Below, piece after piece: positions 1 to 5,394 of a stretch of 5,394 bases of DNA (positions within the stretch are counted from its first letter, which is position 1; every line of letters starts with the position of its first letter). A program made the translations under genes and the position numbers. Where the stretch lies: positions 55,623 to 61,016 of the forward strand of contig DDJH01000192.1 in assembly GCA_002338895.1 (NCBI GenBank), written 5' to 3'. This DNA comes from Lentisphaeria bacterium UBA1829. GTDB taxonomy: Bacteria; Verrucomicrobiota; Lentisphaeria; Victivallales; UBA1829. A model generated the notes under the pieces. It ran no database searches. It was not told the origin of the DNA and was given only the letters and a program-made list of their open reading frames with translations.

Positions 1-1269
1 GAGATCGCAGAGGACGGCTCGTTCTCGATTACGCTCGACGCCAGCGCGCCGAACTACTCGCTGAACTTCGTCGGTCAGGCTTCGGACGCGGCGGGCAACA
101 GCACCGAACTCGTTCAGGATCCTGTCGCGGTCAAAGACGTCACCGCACCGGTTCTCGGCGACACCTTCCAGGCTGCGGTCAACCGCAACCAGGCGGTCTT
201 CAGCTGGGATGCCGCAAGCGACAACGTCGCAGTGACCGGATACAGACTGACGGTCAACGGAACGGTCTACGAGCTCGGAGCGGATGCTCTCAGCTACACG
301 CTCGACAACCTCGCATCCGGCAGCTACGAGTACACGCTCGAGGCTCTTGATGCGGCTCAGAACGTCAGCGACGTCAAGACCGGTGCGTTCCGCGTCGATA
401 CGGTCAAGAGCGACATCGACGGCAACGGCATCGCCGACCTTCTCTTCCACAACGAAGAGAACGGCGCGGTCGTCGCCTGGATGGACGGCGAGGATGCCAA
501 CAGCACCTCCCTCGGCAACGTCGACAGCACCTGGAACATGATCGGAACCGGCGACTTCAACGGCGACGGAAAAGCCGATATCCTCTGGCAGAAGAACGAA
601 GGCAATATGGTCATCTGGAACGACGGCAACGATCAGAAGGTCGTTGACGCCGGATTCGCTCCCTCGAACGAGTGGCAGATCGTCGGAATCGGCGACTTCT
701 CCGGTGACGGAAACGCCGACATCCTCTGGAGAAACATCGGCAGCGACAACGGCTGCATCGGTTTCTGGGGCGACGGCGCAGACGAGAAGTGGCAGTGGAA
801 CGGCATCGTCGGCGATGAGTGGGCGATTGCCGGAGTCGGCGACTTCAACGGCGACGGAAAGTCCGACATCCTCTGGCACGACCAGCTCAACGGCGGCGTC
901 GGCTACTGGGGCGAAGGCACCGATCAGAAGTGGGTCCTCACCGGCGCGGTCAACGCGGACGAGTGGCAGATCCTCGGAGTCGGCGACTTCGACGGAAACG
1001 GCACCGATGACATCCTCTGGCAGAACCAGATCGACGGTACTGTCGGAATGTGGGGATCGGGATCCGATCAGAATTGGCAGTCCCTCGCGGTCGTCGACAA
1101 GAACGAGTGGACCTTCGCCGGTGTCGCCGATCTCAACGGAAACGGCATGGACGACATGATCTGGCGCAACAACATCACCAACGATGTCGTCGCCTGGAGC
1201 GATGGAGTCCCCGCCGGTCAGTTCATCGGCAATGCGGACAAGACCTGGAAGACCGCTCAGCTCGCCTGA
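1..1269 (+). CDS. C-terminal part of a large surface protein with Ig/Fn3-like modules and FG-GAP/VCBS repeats (5' partial)
   Basis: The reading frame is open from base 1 and stops with TGA at 1267-1269, giving 422 visible codons; the true start lies upstream. Residues 1-44 look like the end of a bacterial Ig-like module (the strand containing 'QASDAAGNST'). Residues 45-135 form a fibronectin-III-like module that opens with 'DVTAP' and includes 'FSWDAASDNVAVTGYRL' and 'YEYTLEALDAAQN'. Residues 138-422 are six FG-GAP/VCBS-like units, each starting with a DxxGxGxxD loop followed by ILW. Such units normally fold into a calcium-binding beta-propeller on secreted or surface proteins. The protein is acidic, rich in Asp, Gly, Asn and Trp, and has only one Cys in the visible part. 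It ends on the last repeat with no LPXTG, PEP-CTERM, type IX or autotransporter signature. An adhesin or glycan-binding role is inference; no catalytic motif is visible. An internal GTG at 232 is not the real start, because the frame upstream is clearly coding. Confidence 0.88.
   Translation, partial: EIAEDGSFSITLDASAPNYSLNFVGQASDAAGNSTELVQDPVAVKDVTAPVLGDTFQAAVNRNQAVFSWDAASDNVAVTGYRLTVNGTVYELGADALSYTLDNLASGSYEYTLEALDAAQNVSDVKTGAFRVDTVKSDIDGNGIADLLFHNEENGAVVAWMDGEDANSTSLGNVDSTWNMIGTGDFNGDGKADILWQKNEGNMVIWNDGNDQKVVDAGFAPSNEWQIVGIGDFSGDGNADILWRNIGSDNGCIGFWGDGADEKWQWNGIVGDEWAIAGVGDFNGDGKSDILWHDQLNGGVGYWGEGTDQKWVLTGAVNADEWQILGVGDFDGNGTDDILWQNQIDGTVGMWGSGSDQNWQSLAVVDKNEWTFAGVADLNGNGMDDMIWRNNITNDVVAWSDGVPAGQFIGNADKTWKTAQLA
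412..1266 (+). repeat. Six tandem FG-GAP/VCBS-type protein repeats encoded in-frame
   Basis: Six units start at 412, 553, 694, 841, 985 and 1129, with lengths of 47, 47, 49, 48, 48 and 46 codons. Each opens with a calcium-loop motif (DIDGNGIAD, DFNGDGKAD, DFSGDGNAD, DFNGDGKSD, DFDGNGTDD, DLNGNGMDD), continues with [IL]LW or a variant, has a G-x-x-x-W/F mid-strand, and closes with an 'EW.I.GVG'-type strand leading into the next loop. Units 2 and 4 are also nearly identical in DNA at their start (550-572 and 838-860), which suggests duplication within the gene. Units 1 and 6 are the most divergent, as expected for the edges of an array. Confidence 0.85.
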
Positions 1270-1313
1270 TGCTTCTCTTCCCGATCTTTCATAAACGAAA
1301 CTGAAAACCCTTC

Positions 1314-1364
1314 AACCCGGTTGCGGCGTTCCGCGAAAGCGGATGCGCCGCAACCGGTTCTTCC
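1314..1364 (+). terminator. GC-rich hairpin with GAAA loop, probable intrinsic terminator of the upstream gene
   Basis: The arms at 1317-1328 and 1346-1357 are perfectly complementary over 12 bp. Inside them, 1330-1334 pairs with 1339-1343 over 5 bp and is closed by a C(GAAA)G tetraloop at 1335-1338. A small internal loop (1329 against 1344-1345) separates the two helices. The A residues at 1314-1315 can pair with T1358-1359 if C1316 is bulged. The stem is followed by a short, interrupted T-rich tail (TTCTTCC), weaker than a classic U tract. It lies 45 nt after the upstream stop codon and just before the next gene. It could instead be an attenuator or an mRNA-stabilising stem for a read-through transcript. 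Confidence 0.65.
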
Positions 1365-1371
1365 ATGAATG

Positions 1372-1377
1372 AAAGGA
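1372..1377 (+). promoter_or_regulatory. Ribosome binding site deciding the start of the permease gene
   Basis: AAAGGA lies just upstream of the ATG at 1381, with a rather short spacer of 3 nt (4 nt if AAGG is taken as the core). The alternative in-frame ATG at 1369 has no purine-rich Shine-Dalgarno sequence upstream, only hairpin-derived pyrimidine-rich sequence. The site therefore favours 1381 as the start. Confidence 0.55.
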
Positions 1378-1380
1378 TTT

Positions 1381-2148
1381 ATGATTCCAGAAGAACTGAA
1401 ATCGGTTCTTGACCAGCTTCTGGTCATGACGGGAAAGGAGTTGAAACAGAAATACAAACGCACTGTACTCGGCTTTTTCTGGTCGTTTCTGATGCCGCTG
1501 GCTCAGACGGTGGTTTTTTTTATCGTATTCAGCATGATTATGCGTTTTGAAATGAAGAATTATGTGCTCTATCTGCTCAGCGGAATGTTTCTGTGGCAGA
1601 GTTTCAGCAATATGGCGGTTCAGGGGGCGTTCTGCTTTCTCGGGAATGCGTCGCTGATCAAGAAGACCTCCTGCCGGCGTTACACGCTCGGCGGCGCGGT
1701 GGTGCTGGCGGAACTGGTGCATCTGCTGTGCGTGGTGCCGCTGCTGGTCGGTGTGATGGTGTTTTATCATGTTCATCCGGGGTGGAATCTGCTGCTGACG
1801 CCGCTGCTGCTCCTGCTGCTCGGTCTGTATGGAACGGGGATTGTGTTAGTCAATGGAACGTTGAATCTGTTTTTTCGTGATCTGGAAAGAATTCTTGTGA
1901 TCCTGCTTCAGCTGTGGTTCTTTCTGACGCCGGTGTTCTATCCGCCCTCGGCGGTGCCGGGAAATATGGGTTTCCTGTTGAAATGGAATCCGTTTTACTG
2001 GCTGCTCCATGCGTGGAGAGGGGTGTTTTATCAACCGGAGGCGGTCTGGGGGGAGATCGGTATGGCGCTGATCTGGGGATGCGTGTTCCTCGGCGCGGGG
2101 ATTGCTGTGTATTGTATGGGATGTAAAAAATTCGCGGAGGAGATATGA
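1381..2148 (+). CDS. wzm: ABC-2 type polysaccharide export permease (Wzm/TagG family)
   Basis: A 255-residue inner-membrane protein, the usual size for this family. It would form the transmembrane channel that moves an undecaprenyl- or similar lipid-linked glycan across the inner membrane, driven by the ATPase encoded next. The family pattern is clear: a cytoplasmic start with 'KELKQKYKRTVLGFFWS' (residues 19-35), about six hydrophobic segments (roughly 32-54, 61-81, 104-129, 135-160, 170-188, 226-246), the 'FFRDLERI' loop (164-171) and 'LWFFLTPVFYP' (178-188), followed by 'WNPFYWLLHAWRGVFY' (202-217). The start at 1381 is preferred over 1369 because of the AAAGGA site. The stop codon overlaps the next start in an ATGA. 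Codon use differs from the upstream repeat gene (many CTG, TTT and GTG codons). A T8 run lies at 1514-1521. A related exporter for teichoic acid or capsule would look similar; the glycan assignment comes from the neighbours. Confidence 0.92.
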   Translation: MIPEELKSVLDQLLVMTGKELKQKYKRTVLGFFWSFLMPLAQTVVFFIVFSMIMRFEMKNYVLYLLSGMFLWQSFSNMAVQGAFCFLGNASLIKKTSCRRYTLGGAVVLAELVHLLCVVPLLVGVMVFYHVHPGWNLLLTPLLLLLLGLYGTGIVLVNGTLNLFFRDLERILVILLQLWFFLTPVFYPPSAVPGNMGFLLKWNPFYWLLHAWRGVFYQPEAVWGEIGMALIWGCVFLGAGIAVYCMGCKKFAEEI

Positions 2149-2876
2149 GCGTCGCGGTCCGCCTGGAGAATGTGACCAAGTCGTTTGCGCTCCGCTCCCG
2201 GAAGAGCGGGTTGAAGCATCTGCTGCTCCATCCTTCGGAGTGGCGGGGGAAAAACAGGAAAGAGAGGATCAATCCGGTGCTCCGGGGAGTGAATCTCCGG
2301 ATCGAACAGGGGGAATCCGTCGGGATTACCGGACGGAACGGATCGGGGAAGAGTTCCCTGCTGGGGATTATCGGCGGAGTGCTTTTCCCGGATTCGGGAA
2401 GCGTTCAGGTGCATGGAAAGGTCGGAATGATGCTGGAGCTCGGAGCGGGATTCGCTCCGGAATTGTCCGGCCGGGAGAATATTCTGGTCAACGGCGTGAT
2501 GCAGGGGGCGCGAAGAAGGGAAATCCTGCGGAAGATGGATGAAATCGTCGCGTTTTCCGGGCTGGAGAGGTTTATCGACTCGCCGATTTTCACCTACTCC
2601 AGCGGAATGCTTGCCCGGCTCGGATTCGCGGTGATGACGCATCTTTCGCTGGATATCCTGCTGGTCGACGAGGTGCTCGCGGTCGGCGACGGCGATTTCC
2701 ATGCACGATGTCTGGAACGGATTCAGTTCCTTCAGAACAATGGCGTGACATTGATTCTTGTCAGTCACAATTCCAACGAAATCGAGACGTTCTGCAGCCG
2801 CTGCTGGCATCTGGAAGACGGTGTGGCCGTCCTGCAGCCGTGCGGCAGGAACCGGAAAAACGGAAATGGTGGTTAA
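2145..2876 (+). CDS. wzt: ABC transporter ATPase for polysaccharide export (Wzt/TagH family), short form
   Basis: A 243-residue cytoplasmic ATPase that pairs with the preceding permease to export a lipid-linked glycan. Visible motifs are Walker A 'GRNGSGKSS' (63-71), the family-typical Q-loop region 'LELGAGFAPELSGRENI' (97-113), signature 'YSSGM' (151-155), Walker B 'ILLVDEVLAVGD' (171-182) with catalytic Glu176, and the H-loop 'VSHN' with His208. The LELGAGF..E.SGREN segment is diagnostic of the Wzt/RfbB/TagH group rather than of generic importers. An insertion of basic residues at about 17-43, before the 'VLRGVNL' strand, is also usual for the group. The protein stops about 35 residues after the H-loop, so it lacks the C-terminal carbohydrate-binding domain seen in chain-terminus-recognising Wzt proteins. 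A strong GGAGGAG (2136-2142) precedes the ATG, which overlaps the permease stop by 4 nt. Its own stop overlaps the next ATG by 1 nt (TAATG). Confidence 0.93.
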   Translation: MSVAVRLENVTKSFALRSRKSGLKHLLLHPSEWRGKNRKERINPVLRGVNLRIEQGESVGITGRNGSGKSSLLGIIGGVLFPDSGSVQVHGKVGMMLELGAGFAPELSGRENILVNGVMQGARRREILRKMDEIVAFSGLERFIDSPIFTYSSGMLARLGFAVMTHLSLDILLVDEVLAVGDGDFHARCLERIQFLQNNGVTLILVSHNSNEIETFCSRCWHLEDGVAVLQPCGRNRKNGNGG

Positions 2877-4690
2877 TGGAAACAAAAATTGTCCTTCAGT
2901 CGTTCATGCTCCCCCGACGCGGAATGTATCAGCCCGCGGAGTGCTATTTTCATACCAGCGGAAGTTATGATGCGTCTTCCGGAGAGGTGCGCCTGAAAAA
3001 ACACGAATGGCTGGTCTCGGACGCATGGTTCAACGTGTTCGATGCCGATTTCTGGAGAGAGAACACCTGTGTCAAAGAGTTCGGATTCCGTTTCCGCCTG
3101 CGCGGAAAATGCCGCCTGACCCTGTGGTACAGCACCGATCCGGATGATCATAAACAGAGAATGTTCTTCCGCCGCGATTTTGAGTCGCAAGTCGACCGCA
3201 TGGAAGTGATGACTCCGTTCGAACACTGTCCGCTTTCCGAAGTGCGGGGAATGATTACATTTGAGATTCTGGCGTCCCGGCGCGGAACCGTCTTCGGAGG
3301 GGCGGAATTCTTCACCAGGAGCCGTCCGGTCCGGAAACCGGAGATCGGAATGGTGGTCTGCACATTCAAGCGGGAGGCGTTTCTGATGCCGAACCTGAAG
3401 CAGTGGAACGAGGAGCTGTTTCAGGATCCGGTCTGGAGCGAGCGTTTCCGCCTCTTCCTCGTGGACAATGCCGGAACCCTTCCGGAAAGCCTCAAATCGG
3501 AGAGAGTGCAGCTGTTCCGCAATCCGAACTCCGGCGGGGCGGGCGGTTTCTCCCGCGGAATGATGGAGGCGGAACGCTCGGACTGCACGCATATCCTGCT
3601 GATGGATGACGACCTCGTCCTGCATGGCGATATCCTGAAGCGCGCCTGGCGGATCGCGGCGTTCCTCAACGACAAATGCTCTCTTTCGGCCGCGATGGTC
3701 AATCTGGATTCGCAGATGTGCATCCTCCATGAGTGGGGCGGAATCCTGATGGCGGATGCGCCCGGCGCCGGAATGAACCGGCCCCTCGGATTCCGGAAGG
3801 ATATTACAAAGTTCCACAGCGTGTTCCGCGAAAAGTGCCGCGAATTCTGCTATGGCGCATGGTGGTGGTTCCTGTTCCCCGCGGAGGTGCTCCGGACGGA
3901 AAAGATCGGACTGGCGTATCCGTTCTTTGTGAAGGGGGACGACATCGATTTCAGTCTCCGGCTGGCGGCTCGGAACTACCGCATCCTTTTCCCCGCCGGA
4001 TTCGCGGTCTGGCACGAACCGTTTTTCAACAAACTCTCTCCGTTCCATGAGTACCTGGCCCAGCGCAATCAGCTGATCCTGAGCGCACTGCACAAGATCC
4101 GCTATGCGCCGGGAAGGGTCCTGATGAAGCGGATGTCGGAACTGATTTTCTCGTATCATTACGAGACGGCGGAGCTGACGCTTGCAGGAATCGAGGATTT
4201 TCTCCGCGGTCCGGAAAATCTCGTTGCCGGAGATCCCGATGCCCCGCTTGCGTACCGGACTCGGATTCATCAGGAGAAACCCGCTCCGCTTGCGGGGAAG
4301 ATCCTGACGGTGAACCGGCCCCTTCTGCGAAATGAGAGGAAACTGCATCGCTTCTTCCGTATGCTGACGCTGAACGGACTGATTCTCCCCGCCCGCCGCA
4401 ACGAGGTGGCGGTTCATCTGGCATGGAACGCCGGAACCTGGAGCAGGGATACTTACCGGTGCCGGAAAGCAACGTATGTCCGCGCTTCCGTCGGCGAGTG
4501 CTACACGCTCGAACGCGACCGGATCCGGATTCTCCGCCTCTTCCTCAGGACGGTGAGAACTCTTCTGGCTCTGCGCTTCCGCCGGGAGCGTGTCGCCCGG
4601 GCCTGGCGCGGATCGTATGAGCGCTTCACCCGGGAGGAGTTCTGGAAACAATATCTGAAACTGGAGTCGACGGAAAGGAGTTTACAATGA
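2876..4690 (+). CDS. glfT2: GlfT2-like galactofuranosyltransferase (GT2 family, GT-A fold)
   Basis: A 604-residue protein close in length and layout to mycobacterial GlfT2 (about 637 residues), which uses UDP-galactofuranose to build the galactan chain. Residues 1-150 form a beta-rich N-terminal domain. The GT-A core starts at 'IGMVVCTFKRE' (157-167), continues through 'LFLVDNAG' (193-200) and 'NPNSGGAGGFSRG' (216-228), and reaches the metal-binding 'DDD' at 244-246. 'WWWF' (329-332) matches the acceptor-site tryptophans of GlfT2. 'GDDIDFSLR' (354-362) matches the region of its catalytic base, and 'VWH' (His380) its third metal ligand. From about 400 onward the protein is helical, with an Arg-rich amphipathic stretch at about 550-587 that may bind the membrane. 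The start at 2876 overlaps the ATPase stop (TAATG), which suggests coupled translation; the local Shine-Dalgarno is weak (GGTGG, 2868-2872). An in-frame ATG at 2708 would overlap the ATPase gene by 169 nt and is unlikely. Family is confident; exact sugar and linkage are inferred. Confidence 0.87.
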   Translation: METKIVLQSFMLPRRGMYQPAECYFHTSGSYDASSGEVRLKKHEWLVSDAWFNVFDADFWRENTCVKEFGFRFRLRGKCRLTLWYSTDPDDHKQRMFFRRDFESQVDRMEVMTPFEHCPLSEVRGMITFEILASRRGTVFGGAEFFTRSRPVRKPEIGMVVCTFKREAFLMPNLKQWNEELFQDPVWSERFRLFLVDNAGTLPESLKSERVQLFRNPNSGGAGGFSRGMMEAERSDCTHILLMDDDLVLHGDILKRAWRIAAFLNDKCSLSAAMVNLDSQMCILHEWGGILMADAPGAGMNRPLGFRKDITKFHSVFREKCREFCYGAWWWFLFPAEVLRTEKIGLAYPFFVKGDDIDFSLRLAARNYRILFPAGFAVWHEPFFNKLSPFHEYLAQRNQLILSALHKIRYAPGRVLMKRMSELIFSYHYETAELTLAGIEDFLRGPENLVAGDPDAPLAYRTRIHQEKPAPLAGKILTVNRPLLRNERKLHRFFRMLTLNGLILPARRNEVAVHLAWNAGTWSRDTYRCRKATYVRASVGECYTLERDRIRILRLFLRTVRTLLALRFRRERVARAWRGSYERFTREEFWKQYLKLESTERSLQ

Positions 4691-5394
4691 GTCTTTGCCC
4701 GTATCTGCATGGTTTCCCGTTCGGGTTCATCGAGGAGAACTGGGCCGAATTCCGGAAGAAGTGTTTTCTGGAGGTCGCCGGAGATCGCTACCGCAGGCTC
4801 CTGACCGGACTGGACGGACTTTCCATTGCCACGGTCAACATGTATCTGGACCGCCTGACCCTGCTGCCGTATCAGCCGTGGCGCTACAACGCCTGCTGCG
4901 ATTACGACGCTCTGCTCCACGTGTTCATCACCGACTGGGACCGGACGGAACTTGCCCGGATCCGCCAGTTCGATTACGAGGCGCATCGAAAACAGTTCGG
5001 AATCCCGGAACACATGAAACCCGTCATCCCCGTCAACTGCTACCACAACGGCCTGACGCTTCTGAACTCCCGCACACTGGAGTATCTGAAGGGAAAAGAT
5101 TTCATCGACGGCGGCGGATTCATGGGCGAAAGCGGATTTGTCTTTTCCGCCTATTCCCCCCGGAAGGTCTTCTGCTTTGAACCGCTGCCGGAGCAGAGCG
5201 CACGGATCCGGGAGAATTTCAGCATGGCTCCGCATCCGGAGATTCTGGAAGTGGTCCCCTGCGGACTCGGGGAGGAGGACGGACAGGCCAATCTCAGCGC
5301 GGGCGCGGCAGGCTCCACACTTAATGAGAATCTGGCGGATACCGCATCCGGAATCCCGGTCGAGATCTGCCGGATCGATTCGTTCGCCGCGTCC
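4687..5394 (+). CDS. FkbM-family SAM-dependent methyltransferase (3' partial)
   Basis: Open from ATG 4687 to the window end, giving 236 codons with no stop, so the C-terminus is missing. AAAGGAG at 4674-4680 with a 6-nt spacer is an excellent ribosome binding site, and the ATG overlaps the preceding stop by 4 nt (ATGA). The methyltransferase fold begins near residue 135: 'DFIDGGGFMGESGFVF' (138-153) is the SAM-binding glycine loop, and 'VFCFEPLPEQ' (161-170) carries the acidic Glu165 expected to bind the SAM ribose. 'VPCGLGEEDG' (190-199), 'GSTLNE' (210-215) and 'VEICRIDSF' (225-233) follow in the order typical of FkbM proteins. The 125 N-terminal residues are mostly helical and are not part of the catalytic fold; I do not recognise them. 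FkbM enzymes O-methylate hydroxyls on sugars and other metabolites. Here the partner is probably the exported glycan, as a decoration or a terminating cap (inference). Confidence 0.85.
   Translation, partial: MSLCPYLHGFPFGFIEENWAEFRKKCFLEVAGDRYRRLLTGLDGLSIATVNMYLDRLTLLPYQPWRYNACCDYDALLHVFITDWDRTELARIRQFDYEAHRKQFGIPEHMKPVIPVNCYHNGLTLLNSRTLEYLKGKDFIDGGGFMGESGFVFSAYSPRKVFCFEPLPEQSARIRENFSMAPHPEILEVVPCGLGEEDGQANLSAGAAGSTLNENLADTASGIPVEICRIDSFAAS

Noticed and set aside
644..1159. A 171-codon + strand frame rich in Ser, Thr and Arg within the repeat gene
   Set aside because: It is a frame-shifted reading of the FG-GAP repeats; its own periodicity simply mirrors the repeats in the real frame.
412..1266. 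Possible DNA-level repeat array (CRISPR-like or satellite)
   Set aside because: The periodicity is a multiple of three, follows protein motifs and diverges mostly at synonymous or surface positions, so it is a protein repeat and not a CRISPR or satellite array.
1270..1313. Possible sigma-70 promoter with CATAAA (1290-1295) as the -10 box
   Set aside because: No acceptable -35 box is found at the right distance, and the site lies upstream of the hairpin; support is too weak to annotate.
2708..2878. Upstream in-frame ATG (2708) as start of the glycosyltransferase
   Set aside because: It would add 56 residues with no family similarity and overlap the ATPase gene by 169 nt. The TAATG junction at 2874-2878 is the natural start.
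2031..2885. A 284-codon minus-strand open frame opposite the ATPase gene
   Set aside because: It lies over a full ABC ATPase with all motifs intact and has no recognisable features of its own.
2873..4651. A 592-codon open frame on the minus strand opposite the glycosyltransferase gene
   Set aside because: The + strand frame has clear GT2 motifs in family order, while the minus frame has no recognisable motif, low-complexity composition and no operon context. It is a by-product of GC-rich codon use.
4501..5235. A 244-codon minus-strand open frame across the junction of the last two genes
   Set aside because: It crosses two well-supported + strand genes and their overlap, ends in an Arg/Ser-rich low-complexity tail, and matches no known family.

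Overview
The window holds five protein-coding genes, all on the + strand: the 3' end of a large repeat-containing surface protein, then a tightly packed operon for making and exporting a cell-surface glycan. The DNA is GC-rich and looks bacterial. The combination of a calcium-loop repeat protein and an ABC-2 glycan exporter, with a codon style mixing GGA/CGG with C- or G-ending codons, reminds me of Lentisphaerota/Verrucomicrobiota such as Victivallis. This is only an impression: there is no marker gene here to settle the taxonomy.

Region 1 (1-1269) is the C-terminal part of an extracellular protein whose start lies upstream of the window. It carries the end of one Ig-like module, one fibronectin-III-like module and six tandem FG-GAP/VCBS-type units with DxDGxGxxD calcium loops. 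It ends directly on the last repeat, with no C-terminal anchor or sorting domain.

Region 2 (1270-1380) is a short intergenic stretch. It contains one strong GC-rich hairpin with a GAAA loop, probably the terminator of the upstream gene, followed at once by the ribosome binding site of the operon.

Region 3 (1381-5394) is a four-gene block with 4-, 1- and 4-nt overlaps: an ABC-2 permease (Wzm type), its ATPase (Wzt type, without the C-terminal carbohydrate-binding domain), a 604-residue GlfT2-like galactofuranosyltransferase, and a FkbM-family methyltransferase cut off by the window end. The likely scheme is that the glycosyltransferase polymerises a galactofuranose-type chain on a lipid carrier in the cytoplasm, Wzm/Wzt flips it across the inner membrane, and the FkbM enzyme O-methylates a sugar, perhaps as a cap. 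The layout recalls the mycobacterial Wzm-Wzt/GlfT2 galactan system and the Klebsiella D-galactan I locus, but no UDP-galactopyranose mutase (glf) is visible in this window.
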